In this document: positions 33,960 through 45,806 of the stretch, piece after piece | Position numbering within the stretch: the stretch's first letter is position 1 | Layout: each line of letters opens with the position of its first letter | NCBI RefSeq assembly: GCF_963583255.1 | Contig: NC_084803.1 | Span: 14,487,928 to 14,551,927 of the forward strand | Length of the DNA stretch: 64,000 nt | Source: Pyrus communis | Lineage: Eukaryota > Streptophyta > Magnoliopsida > Rosales > Rosaceae | Direction of reading: 5' to 3' | The notes under the pieces: generated by a model | Told to the model about the DNA's origin: nothing | Databases searched by the model: none | The model's input: only the letters and a program-made list of their open reading frames with translations | Position numbers and translations under genes: made by a program

Positions 33960-36401
33960 TTAGTCCTTGACGTCGGTGACACCTTCCGGGGAGATCTGAA
34001 ACCGTGCTTCTGCTTCGGCCAAACAAGGAGAACTTATCACTTTACAGATGCGCTCTTCGCCTCTTCCTTTCCTGACAGCAAGCCTGTCGTAAGAAGAGAT
34101 AAGTCATTAGTAATGTTCATTGCTAAAGGAAAATTGATTTCTTCTAGTAGTACAAACCTTGTAGTGGAAGCATGAGCCATGATGTTACCACCAATAGGCT
34201 TAATTTGAGGACCGGCAAAGATTGCAGAACCATCCACTTGGGCAACCACTTGATTTGTGATCACAACAGCTACGCCAAACTGCGCTCACAGCATACGGGG
34301 GGTGAATCCTGATTAATAATAATGCTAAACTAGGGGGTCCAAGTATATGGTGTTAGGATTAGTGAAGCTGTAAGCATTTTTACCTCATCTGCTAACTTCT
34401 GGAGGCTCCGGAGAAACTTTGCAAGATGCATTTGACGGGCTGAAAGTTCACCTCTTCCTGAGAAATCTGTTCTGTATAGGGCTGTAGCACTATCTACTAT
34501 CATGAGAGCAAACCTATAGAACCAACGTCAATTAGATAATTTGTCTTACCTAAAAATGCGTACACTTGACCAAACTATAAACGAGCATATATGTAGGACT
34601 GAGAGGCTCACAACAGACCTTAAGTCATGACTGTCAAAAGTCTACGCACAAGACAAAAGAATGGAAATCATAAATTGTTGTCACACCTTGTTTCTACCAT
34701 CATGGAGGCTGCTTCGAGCAAGAGCCTTGATTGGTGATCCGTGTTATAAGCTCTAGCATACGCCACATTCTCCAAGACATCAGCACCATTGAGTCCAAAC
34801 CTGTGGAAACATCATTAATAGTCTCATCTAGTATACACAAACCATATGAGCAAGTTCACCTCAAGGTATCTATAGCAAACCTCTCTGCAATCTGTAAGAG
34901 TCTTTGTGGCCTGAATGTACCCTCAGCATCAATGTACATTGCTTTTCCCTCACCGCCTCCTTGATCCAAGGGAAGCTGAAACATGGAAATGAATTAGAAT
35001 TGCACTGTAACAAGTGAAATAAAAGGTTGGAGGTGGGTGGTTCCTTGTACAAATTGATTGATTGATTTCTTTGTCTAGCCTACGAGTAAATTGTGAACCA
35101 TAGACAAGGATCTCAAGAGCCCATCCACGTGAATAACTTTTCAGTTATGGCAGAATTACATATTTTAGGAAAACATGACACTCAGTGTATGCATTATCCC
35201 TTCACGCGGTTGAATTGCAACCACATTGTCAAGGCAACAGAACATCTGGGAAGCCAGATCTAGGGTCTAAAAGGATTATACTAATTTCTTCTTATGAAGC
35301 ACCAGAACAACATATTAAACAGAAAATAAATTCACTTACTTGGCAAGTTACACAAAGTGTGTGACACAACTGGGTCTTTCCAGAACGGAATTCACCATAT
35401 ATCTCGGTAATAGATCCTGTCTCAATTCCTCCTGTTACAAGAAAACCACGCCATATCAACTTTAAGTTTAAAGTATTGCATTTGTGTCGGTAAAATAAGG
35501 ACTCAATTCTAAGAACATTGGAAACTGACCCTCCAATATCTTATCAAGTTCTCTTGATCCAGAAGTAATTTGAATGATTTCGAGTCTCTGTGCGTGGAGC
35601 TGGCCAGCACTAGTAAAACCCAAAGGCACAAGTTTGGAGGCTGCAATGAAATGAAACAAGCCAGGCAGCGGAATATCAAATTATCGCAAATAGTGATTCG
35701 CTTTATAAGAATGGTGGGAAAATGAACAAAATAAATAAATGACATACCTGCTTCGATGATCTTGTCAACTTTAGCGTCGCTGATTCCTTTGATTTGCAGA
35801 AGATCCTTCCTGGGAGAGTAAGCAACAGCTTCAACAGTGCAAAGACCCGCATCTTTAAGTTTCTTTACATCAATGGAAGCTATGCCGGACGCCTTGAATC
35901 GAAAAAATTACAACATTTCATCATCAGCTAAACAAAGATTGTTGCTTTCATTGAGATCTACGCAATCCAGATTCTCAATTTCTTCCAAAATATTTATAAA
36001 AAGAAAAGACAAACCCATATGAAATTGGAAATAACGCACAGGTCGGTTGCTGGCTAGGGTTTCTCATATCATAGTGTGTAAAGAACAAAACCCAAGACGG
36101 ATAATTCAAAGTACAACGAAAAACCCGTATAAAATGTACAATCTTGAACAACAATTCACAGAAATTCGAACCCAATTTCAAAGAAAATGAGAACCCATTT
36201 CTTAAATTTCAAATCTGAGCAAGAAAACCCCATCGGAAGCAGATTGAAGAAGAACCCACATGGGGAAGCCATTCAATTGCTCGAAACGAGTGTGAAATGA
36301 AATGGGTTTACCTGAAGTTGATCGACGGGGACAGGGCCATGGTGCATTTCTTGGAGCTCGTCTTGTTGCTGGGCAGTCCTCTGATTGCTCTGCTGCTCCA
36401 T
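33960..36401 (-). CDS. RAD51: DNA repair recombinase RAD51
   Basis: RAD51 coats single-stranded DNA and drives strand invasion in homologous recombination. Nine exons (minus strand): 36312-36401, 35748-35892, 35530-35640, 35340-35431, 34881-34975, 34687-34800, 34384-34513, 34158-34279, 33960-34083; 1023 bp, 340 aa, matching the family length of about 340. The N-terminal helix-hairpin-helix domain spans about residues 31-79 ([17 protein letters not shown]). Walker A is GEFRSGKT at 128-135, Walker B LMIVD at 219-223, and the L2 loop carries [15 protein letters not shown]. The C-terminus ends GVTDVKD. Sequence around Walker A ([13 protein letters not shown]) and the lack of DMC1-type residues favour RAD51 over DMC1. 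L2 has FAGPQIKP where Arabidopsis has FAGPQFKP, a small change. It lies head-to-tail with COG3, about 1.2 kb apart. Confidence 0.95.
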
Positions 36402-39368
36402 GGCTCCGCTGATTGTAGCTCTAACCACGACGGCGTCGACCGACTGAAAGACACAGAAGGAGAAGCAGAAGACGAGCAGAGAGGATGGGGAAGAAGGAGA
36501 GGGAATTGGTATTTTTAAAAGCCTTTAAGGGGCGCCAAAGCAGCAACACAGAGCTTGCTACGGAAGCTTTGGAGAGGTGCTTCTTGATTGCCTAGGTAGA
36601 TAGATTGAAGAAAATTGCTTGTGGGTTGAGGCCCAATTTTATAAATCTACAGTCGGGCCTGTAGCCAAGCCTGTTTCTGGTGGTTAAGTTGAGCCCAATT
36701 GAAATCCAATTGTGAATAAAACAGCGTTTGATCGTTCGTTGCGCGCTCAAATGTTGTGACATGCCAACCAAAATAGTTAAACATAATCCCGTCTAGAATT
36801 ATAGTTCTAAAAAAACATATTTCTAAATAAACAATGTAGGTCATGCTTATATATCATCTCCATCCGAAAAGGCTAAACATAACCCTCTTAATAATTTATT
36901 AATTTTAAGTTTATACTTTAAATTTATTGGTTAATTTAGTTAAACTACCGTTGGATTTTTTAAATCTAGTCATTGAATTTAAATCAATTATTGCAACTAA
37001 AGAGCTGAGTTCCAAAAAAAGGCTAAGAGGAGAGCCACATTTGGCCAGTCTGATGCCCTTTGGCCAAATAATTGTCTGGTGGGCTTCACATAATTATAGT
37101 TCAGTCATCAGTTGGAAATGAGTTTTTAGACAATTCAAATCATTTTTTTACTTTTAAATCTTTAGTCATCCCCATTAAAAATAGGAAATTTTAATGAAAA
37201 GCTCCAGGTACTGTTTATTTTAACGAAAAATCATATTTTTACACTAAAAAGTAATCATGGTACTATTCATTTTACTCTTTATTTTATCCTTATCGTTAAA
37301 ACTCAAAATTTTCAAATCATTTTCATTAGTTTTCTTTTAAAAATAACATCACAACCTGTAAATTGCACGACCAAGGCATTTGCTCATCATTTTAATTCAA
37401 TCAGCAACATCGGTATATTACTAGTATTAAGTATTGTTATCAACTTATTAACAGACCGATGGCATAAAAATTAGCAACAAAAAAGTAGATTGGATGTAGT
37501 AGCACCACTCGACATGTCAATGGTTTACGCGTCACACAAAACCGCTTTGTGTACCTTATAGCTAATGCATTAATTCTACATAAACATATGTTGATGTATA
37601 TCTATCATCTGGTTTTTTTTTTTTTTAAGTGGACCACTTATCATATCATAATTTAATTATATTTAATTGGATTCTAAGAATTGATTGGAGCAATTAGTAA
37701 TACGGTGCACTGATGCAGTGATATTTTTTTTTTTTATTTGTAAGTAAAAGATTTCAAGTTCGATTCACATGAATGGTGAAGATGTATACTAAAACATTTA
37801 TATAGTCATGAAAAATTATGATCTCAACTTGATGTGACTATATATAAGAATAAACTTCATTTTGTTATAATTTACAATATTTTTTTAGATTTCATCTTAA
37901 GAAATTTGGCTTCACAGAATGATAAACAAGTCCAATTAATATGCAATGTAATATTGGAAATGAAAGGTATTCACTTAAATTGGTTGAAGACGTTGTTTTG
38001 TATGTATTTATAAAATTTTACTTAGAAAGAGAAGCATTCACGAAGTCACTGACTCGCTGAAAACGCACATGCAATAACTTTAGAGACTATGTTGTGCTAA
38101 TGTAGTTCTTTGTATTTATAGAAGTTTCATTAAGGATAAGTAAGTATTTTTTTAACTACATCTCGATAAATGCACTCTTGTAACAATTAAGTCTCGACAA
38201 AATGTAGTCTTCTCGTAATTTAGCTTTAAACATGTGCAATTACAATGGTAAAGCGGCGACGATGAAAAGCCTGTTTTCATAAGACTGAAGCTGTGGCACA
38301 GAAAATGCCCAAATAGTGAGCCTGAAGCTGTTTAAGTTTTTAGATATATGGCGGCTCCAGGGTCATCATTGGCCTAAATGGTTGAACTGTAAGCGTCCTG
38401 TAATCTTGTCTTAAATTGGATGAAATTAATTAAATTGTTGCTAACAAAATCCATGTAGTGTTATCAATTTTAATGTGAGGAATATGTGAAAGTTATTTTC
38501 ACGTTAAAAGCCTATGTCGTCTCTCGATTAAGAATTATATCCATCTTCCTCCATCAATCATGAACTTTTTTTGTTCAAATTCCCGTCTTTTGCATCTCAA
38601 ATCATCACCTTTTAATGTTAATATTGAAATCCTATCAATTTAAGCAGACCTAATGATTACTGAATATGGATTTTAATTAACATGTTCAAAGTTCTAAAAC
38701 AACAAATGTGGTTAGGTCACTTAATCAAAGGCAATGTGTCCGTCCTTATGTAAGTTCGAGAACTGCCCTCCACGTAAATTAGAATACAGGTTAGACTATA
38801 ATTTGTATTAAGAAAAAGAATGAATACAATAATTTAACCCATATTTTGCTTGATGTAATCCTCCAATGTTTGTCCTTTTATTCTTGAAATTTGCATGTTT
38901 GAGTTTTGCTGTTATGCCTTTACTTAACATCATATCAAGGAGAGACGTGAAAGAACTTTTGTATTTGGAGCAAAATGTCAAAACAACACCAAAAACAAGT
39001 AGACAGTCCATTTCCAAGTACATCACACTCTTTTTGGAACAATGTTTCGGATCAAAGAGCTAAAATTTGGAAAACATGGAAACCTAAGCATTCAATCTGG
39101 TACAACCTAGAACTCAATTCAATGAATTTTGCTACACGATGAACCGTATGTTTTTCGTACGTAATTCAATTTTTTATCTTCGTTTAAGGCTAATATATTT
39201 AGCGTGTTGCAAATACAAAAGGATGTCAATTTCACTCCCTTGATGATCGATGTTAAAACAAAGAAACTGACAGCATTACCATTTCACTCCAGACACAGAT
39301 GTTCCACTCTTCTTGATCAAATAACTCAAAAACATCATCGTCATCTCCGTGTCACAAACCAACTCCGT
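36402..39368. other. intergenic DNA
   Basis: AT-rich. 36402-36560 is the RAD51 leader/promoter side. A MITE-like repeat copy lies at 37191-37345. The rest (37346-39368) shows only homopolymer T runs and no convincing coding sequence. Confidence 0.55.
37191..37345 (+). repeat. MITE-like repeat family, copy 1
   Basis: About 155 bp with TTTATTTTAACGAAAAATCA, ACACTAAAAAGT and TCCTTATCGTTAAAACTCAA. Closely similar copies occur at 56671-56826 (same strand) and 54120-54278 (opposite strand). The ends are weak inverted repeats (TTTTAATGAAAA versus AAACTAATGAAAA). Confidence 0.7.
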
Positions 39369-41579
39369 TTAACTTTCAAATAGGCCGAAGCGAACAGGAA
39401 CACCCACACCCATAAGCCAAGCGTGCCCCTTCAAGAAAGGCCCTGCAGTATAATGCATTGCCTCTTGCTTGTCAATTTTCTTGTATCCATCCCACTTCAC
39501 TCTGTTGTCAGTTTTTGCGCCCGGTCCCTTGTTGTTATACTCTGCGTAATACAATGTTTTCAGCGCAAAATCTCCTTCCCACTGTGTCCATCCATCGGGG
39601 TGAATCAGGTCCTCAATTGTCGAATCCATCACTATAGTTCTTGAGAATTCCTTCGATGGCCTTCCGAGGTAGGTCTTGAATTGGGACTTTACTGGCTCAA
39701 GATCTTTGTCCGACATGATTTTGCAATTCTGTAACACTATTCCTGTGGTTTCCTGTTTGTCAGTCCTTCCCTGGGCTGTGACAGTGTTTTGTTGGTTTTC
39801 CAAAGGCTTGCGGACGTAGATCAAGCAGTTCTGGAAGATGGCAGCAGCGTCGCCAAAGATGAAATCAACGGTGCCTGAAATGACACAGCTCTTATAGAAC
39901 TGCCGATGAGTTTGTGCGTATAATGTGCTTTGGTACCCTTCAAACCGGCAGTTCAGAAAAATAGTGCGGTCTGCTTGGACTCTTGCTGCCACTGCCTGAT
40001 GCTTCTCAGGTCCAGCCGTGTTTCTGAATCCCATCGACTTTGCCATAAAACCTTCCCCTAAGACCACTGCAATTGAATCAAAAGGGAAAAAAAAAAAAAA
40101 AAGAGTTAAGTAACATTGACACTAGCTTGAAATGGTGAGTTAGGCCTTACACATGCTCTATATCTTCTATTGCTATAAGACATATACATCACTTGTTGCC
40201 TAATTTGAGCGCATGTATTGCGATGCAAAAGGAGAGTGATTTCCACACGTTCATTTTCTCGCCCTATACACCCATGTTTATTTATGGTTCCAGCCTTTGG
40301 GTTTATCAAAAGAAAATCAAGGGACAAAATTAAACACGAGTGTGCAGGAGGATGAGAAGGATGTGCTGAAATTATTTCTTGGTGCAAATTTGTTGAGCCC
40401 GTACCGAAGGGTGCAGTTTGGAATATCCTAACTTTATCGGCAAAGTTCTTATTTCCAGTGATGATGCTCTTCTGTGACCCATCGCCGTACATTGTAACGT
40501 TCGGCATCTTCTTTGTCACAGTCACAGTCTCATCATAGACTCCTTCTTTAACATAGATGACATACCTGAATTTAAAAACACTGATAAATAAAGATAACAA
40601 GATAATGAAAATCATTGTTTTTTTAACACAATACATACCGTCCTTCGTATTTTTCGGGTATTTTTTCCAAGGCTTCACTAATGGTTTTGTAGTTTCCACT
40701 GCCATCTTTTGCCACTGTCACGTTGGGGGTGAGCTTCTCGTCGTTTTTCTTCAACATCCTTCGGTCCTCGTGACTCATCCAGGTAGGGAATCCGCTCTTG
40801 TCTTGCGATAAAAGGCGGCGATTGGATCCTGCAGCTGCTTCTGCACCCGGTGGCTGCAACTGGTTAAGAAGCGAAAGCATGGCCAGAGAATTGCTAGTGA
40901 ATTCCTTAGAAACCTGTAACATCTTCTCCAACTCGGACTTCAATTTTCCATCAGGAAACCCGTCGACGCATGTCTGCTGGTAAGATATCACCGCACTCAA
41001 CCAGCTGTTCAAAACGCCTGTGCGAACCTTCCCCGACTCAATGCTATTGCCAAGCTGAGAAACGGCGTCCCCTAATTCCTCCTTGGCATCATCGAACAAC
41101 ACTTTGCAATCCTCAAACGCTCCCTTCTCTTCCGGGCTGTTGAAAGTCAGCTCAGTAGTTTTGCTGTAGGCACTCTTGGCCTCGTCTGAGGCGGCTGAGA
41201 TAGCGGTCTTGATGAATGCCTTGGGTTTCGTTTCGTCCTTTGCCTTTTCAATGATGCCCTCGCACTTGTCCTTGTAATCTGCCACGCTGCACATCTCCTT
41301 CAGGATCTTCTGACCATTCGAAGGCACTTTGTTCTTCGGTGGTGCATTTTTCGGTTGAGGAGCCTTCGGTGCAACTTTGCCTTGCTTAGCATTGCCCTCC
41401 TTTGCATTGCCCTTCTTAGTACCTTTATTATTAAGTTTGTTGACAATGAAATAGGCTCCGACGGCAATCAAAACAAGGAGGAGAATGACGACGACCGCAA
41501 TGATAATTCTCTTCTTGAACTTACGTGCATTCTCGGTCTTTCGGCGTTCGGTAAGCTGGTCGAAATCCTGAAATGCCAT
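39369..41579 (-). CDS. type-I pectin methylesterase with PMEI prodomain, altered active site
   Basis: Three exons (minus strand), 40639-41579, 40405-40565 and 39369-40066, give 599 aa. The N-terminus has a cytosolic arm, a membrane anchor (IIIAVVVILLLVLIAVGAYF) and a basic linker of KGNA-like repeats. A PMEI-type inhibitor prodomain follows (CSVADYKDKC...TCVDGF), then a processing site RRLL and a second RRML, then the pectinesterase domain from TVAKDGSGNYKTISEAL. Homologues remove methyl esters from homogalacturonan in the wall after subtilase cleavage at RRLL. In the catalytic domain Gln391 (QAVA), Gln413, Asp435 (GTVDFIFG) and Arg503 are kept. The QDTLY motif reads QSTLY (Ser414), and LGRPWK reads LGRPSK (Ser505). 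Those positions are the acid-base aspartate and a substrate-contact tryptophan in characterised PMEs, so low or no activity is inferred. The reading frame is otherwise intact. Confidence 0.9.
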
Positions 41580-43436
41580 TGCGAGAGGTGGCTATAAGGC
41601 AGAGGAACCTCTGCCTTAATAATTCAGGGCCAAGCGCAGGGGGAGAGCACCGATTCAAGCAAGAGACAGTAAAGAGATTGAAATACAATGGCGTTTCAGC
41701 TTTAATCGTTTTCGCTTTTCGCCTCCTCTCCCTATCTCGTTGTTCTTCTCTTCCGGAATTTCGAATGTCCATTATTATTTTGGCAATTGACAAAGGAGGT
41801 CTGGTCGGGAGAGTTTTCAGGTATTCTATTTTTTAAAAAAGTTAGTTGGAGACGACAACAAGGGGTCCTTTCCTTTCTTCCTTTCCAACCGCATTTCCCT
41901 CGCAGATCATTTCAAAATTACATTCATACCCCTTACTGCCAAACGACGTATGACATATATTGTTCAAAATTGTCAACGAATTCATGGTTGTATGTGTTCT
42001 TTTGTGAGGTTAGGATTGAAGTCATAACAAACTCATGACTCCAATCAATGGACTAAGCCAATCAAGCATTATATATATATTTGGCTATTCTCAACATTCT
42101 TCAACTAATTAAAGAACAAATCATGCTAGAAGGGAAACATTTTGACTAGATTAGTTGCCTTTGTGATGTTTGTTTACTTGTAACACCAATTGTTATTATT
42201 TAGTGCTAATCGACATATCAATTCTATCATGTCACGAGCAGGGACGGATTCAGAATTTTAAGGTTGAGAGGTTCCAATGTAAAAGGTTTAAAAATAGGGG
42301 TGTGATATATACACACACCCTTTTACTTCTCACACACTTTTCTAATTTTCGGCTATTAGATCAAATATATTGGAAAAGATCAAAGAACATAAATTAACAG
42401 GCACACACCCCTAAAAATAATATTACAAGTTACAAAGTCTAAACTGTAAGCGTCTTTTTTTAGCAAGGTCATTTATATTTAAAAAAAAAGTCCATTCCCT
42501 TAAAAAAATTGTACCATTTGGGTCTTCTTCCGAACGAGGAGTCTTCTGCAAGCTTGCAACCCATTCACCCTCCTTGAAAGAAATTGCTTAGACTATAAGG
42601 CTTATAACTATATGGCATTTGACAATACAAATAAAACTACTTAAACTGTAGAACTTATAACAGCTAGGAATGGAATGGTCCTCCCTGCCCAAACATTTGG
42701 AGGGTCCTCGAATGACCTCCATAGACGTTTTTCCCAAATGTCAAGTGGTATGGGACCACCCCGGTCCCTCTATGAATCCACCCATGGTCACGGGGTAGGT
42801 TAATATGGTCATTACACGCCGATTACGAATACAAGAGGGATGACATGGAGAGTACATTTGTGTACCACATTTTAATCATATTACTTGACGAGTTATGTGC
42901 ACAACATACATTGAAAGAGTTAAAGTCATTGATCGATTAAAAAATCACATGAATTTTGTAAAAATAGCATTTCTTTTTCTTTAGAATTTTAACTAGCAAA
43001 CATGGATTTGGACAATTAGTTAGGGCAGTCTGTCCATTTTCTTGTACTAAAGTTTGAATTTCTCTCCTTGTAGATTATAGTAATTTAGAATGTCGTATTG
43101 CAAAAAATAAAATAAAAACTTGACCGATAAACTACTCAAGGGTTCTTGTGAGGGCTCAAAATTACGGAGCGGCGTCGAGTGACTATATTTCTTTAACTTT
43201 CCAAATCTCCTTTAGAATCATGAGGGCAGTGGTCAAATTGTAAGCTTTTTATTTGGGGTTCATGGTTTGAACTTTGAACTGTCCAAAGTGTAGAACATCC
43301 TATAAGAAAATACCCCCTCCCCCTATACCCCTAAAAAATCAGAAAATATTTCACCACATCCATGCAACTTCACCTTTGATACATATTTTGAAATTGTTGT
43401 AAAAAGTTATTTCAAACAAAAGTATTCATACAGAGA
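41580..43436. other. intergenic DNA with MITEs
   Basis: Upstream region of the first pectin methylesterase gene and downstream region of the second. It contains the MITE at 42296-42412 and, around it, GGGACGGATTCAGAA (42241) with a loosely inverted counterpart TATGAATCCACCCATG near 42771, possibly an older element. No gene found. Confidence 0.5.
42296..42412. mobile_element. small MITE with AGGGGTGTG inverted ends
   Basis: 117 bp bounded by AGGGGTGTG and CACACCCCT and flanked on both sides by AAAAAT (42290-42295 and 42413-42418), a likely target duplication. The core has ACTTCTCACACACTTTT and ATTTTCGGCTATTAGATC. It resembles a MITE family that I recall as common in Rosaceae. Confidence 0.65.
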
Positions 43437-45806
43437 TCAGATGCCATCATCATAAGGAAATGAAGTGTACTGCAGCCATTCATCACCAGCAATAAACTCT
43501 TGCACAGTGAAATTGGATGCATCATAATAGTCCATAACATGATGTCCTTTCCAGTTCACTCTATTTGCCGTCCCAGCGCCAGGACCATAATTCCCATACT
43601 CTCCATAGTACAAAGTGTTCAACCCTAGGTCCCCGGACCAATTTTTCCACCCAGTCGGGTCAATAAAGTCGTCAATGTAGGACTCCAGGAGAACAGTCGT
43701 AGAGTAATTCTTCCACGGCCTGCCTAAGTAGCTTTTGACAATGCTGGAATTGGAGTACAACTCATCAGTGGCAATAATGGAGCAGTTCTGCACGGAGATT
43801 CCTGTGTTTTGATCTAGTGTCTCCCTGGACTGCGCTGTGACGACTGTGAATTGTCCCGGCATTGGCATTTTCGACACGATGTTGCATGCTTGAAATACAA
43901 CTGCGGCGTTACCAAATATGTAGTCTATGGTTCCGAATATGTCGCACTCTCTATAGAATTGTCTAAACGAGTGTACGTATAATGTGTCTTGGTAGCCATC
44001 GATGGTGCATTTGTAAATTGCAGCCAAGTCTGCATTAATTCTCAGAGCAACTGCTTGGTGCTTTATTGGCCCTGCCGTGTTCTGAATTGTTATGTCTCTT
44101 GCTAGAAAGCCCTCTCCGGACACAGCTGGAAAAATTGAGAATGTTAGTTGGGTTAAACAAACTGGGAATGAACTCATGAAAGGTTATTAAATGTAAACAT
44201 GATTTTCAAAAATTGCACTGATATCCCCTACGATTAAGCATGTTATTGATCTCAGTCCAAATTGAGACTTTTATCGTAACCTTATCTAACTTTTGTCACG
44301 TGTGTGTCTTATGAGGGGTGAAAAGTTCATTTTAAGACATTGAATCTTGTACTTTAACCGTTGGATGGGACTTGAAATGACATTTTCATCCTCTCATATG
44401 AAACACGTAAACAAGTGGAATAGACGAAATACAGATAGAAAGTCTGATTTGGACTAATAACAAGTTTAACTACAATAGTACCGTTAAGGATTTTCTTATA
44501 TTGCACTAATCCTCATTGTGGTGGGGTAGGAAATGTCAGTAATATCCAAATCAAACTTTTTATTTTAATTTTGACGAAAATTTGCTCATATGTTAGGGTG
44601 AAAAGGTCAGTTAAAAACATTGAGCTTGTTCAATTCATAAATAAGAATTTTAGATGACTTTGTCACCCTTTCACACTAACGCGTATGAACAAAATTAAAC
44701 AAAATCAGATGAAAGTTCGATTTGGACTGAGAGTGAGACGGTAGCATGTTTGACCACAAAAGTATCGTCAAGCATCTTCTCACCACAAGACTGACATTGA
44801 CATATGACTCCAGTATGGGGGAAGAAGAAGACAGTAAAATTGAAGATAGCAAGGAAAGCATTTAGAAATATTAATTACCGACGGTTGCAGATCTGAATGT
44901 ACTCCATCCATCAACAACACTCCGGTTACCAGTGATGAAAGTGACGTCACTTCCGTCTCCAAGAAGAACAATGTTCGCCTTGTAGCTCGGAATCTCCACA
45001 TTTTCTTCGTAAACCCCTTCCTTAACATATATAATGGTCCTAGCATCACTATTATTTGGAGCAAAAATAATAGCATCACTAATTGTGGTGAAGTTCCCTG
45101 ATCCATCCGCGGCAACCGTTAGGACTTCACTGGGGTTATATTCGTCACCGGAACTCTCCAATATCCGCCGGTCTCTCCTCGATAACCACCTCGGAACGCT
45201 CATGAGACGGCGATTTGTGCGCCCTTTATTGGTCCCTTGTTTTGAGATAGCTGAGAGAGAATTGCTTACATATTTGTATGTGTTAGTCAAGGAGTTAACT
45301 AGGGTTGGCTTCATAGGGCCAGAAGCAGAATCCAACCCTTCCATGCAAGTGTTCTTGTTTGTGAGAGCGGCGCTGAGGTAAGCCCTAGCATCGTTGAGTT
45401 TCTTGGCGTTTCGCGCTTGGACTCGAGACACAGATCTTTGTAAGGAAGAGAGAGTGATTTGGTGGAGCTCCTTGCAGTCCTGGACAGCTCCCTTTTGCTT
45501 CTCGACGATGTTTGAGTACTGTCCGGCCTTGTAGATGAGATCGGTGAGCTTTCCGGCTTCGGAGATAGCGACTTGGAGGGATTGGAGGAGGTAGGAGATG
45601 ATGTTGGGGGTGATGTTTATTGAGATTGAGAGCTTCAACGAGTCGAAGCAGATGTCTGGGTAGGGTGCGGACTTGCAGAATGATCTTATGGACGCCAAAT
45701 GAGGATTAAAAGTAGTTGTGTTTGACGACGAAGAAGAAGAAGAAGAAATGTGGAGAAATAAGATTATGCAGAGGAGCTGCAGCAGTTTTGGAGTGGAGGA
45801 AGCCAT
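43437..45806 (-). CDS. type-I pectin methylesterase with PMEI prodomain
   Basis: Two exons (minus strand), 44879-45806 and 43437-44125, give 538 aa. A signal peptide (LLQLLCIILFLHI) and serine run lead into the PMEI prodomain (FCKSAPYPDIC...CKELHQITL...NTCMEGLD). Processing motifs RRLM and RRIL follow, and the esterase domain begins at LTVAADGSGNFTTISDAI. All catalytic motifs are intact: GVYEENVEI, QAVALR, QDTLYVHSFRQFYREC, TIDYIFGNAAVVFQ (with IDYIFG in place of the more usual VDFIFG) and YLGRPWKNYS. The end is EWLQYTSFPYDDGI. Predicted secreted, cell-wall enzyme that de-esterifies homogalacturonan. The last intron falls at the same place (before AVSGEGF) as in the two neighbours. Its intron contains inverted repeats (44225-44500). 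Confidence 0.93.
44225..44500. repeat. imperfect inverted repeat inside an intron
   Basis: TGTTATTGATCTCAGTCCAAATTGAGAC near 44240 pairs with the reverse complement of the stretch near 44440-44470 (which reads GTTATTAGTCCAAATCAGAC on the other strand). The similarity spreads over roughly 100 bp on each side. A further related stretch (GTTAGGGTGAAAAGGTCA, GATTTGGACTGAGAG) lies at about 44592-44740. This looks like fold-back MITE material. Confidence 0.5.
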
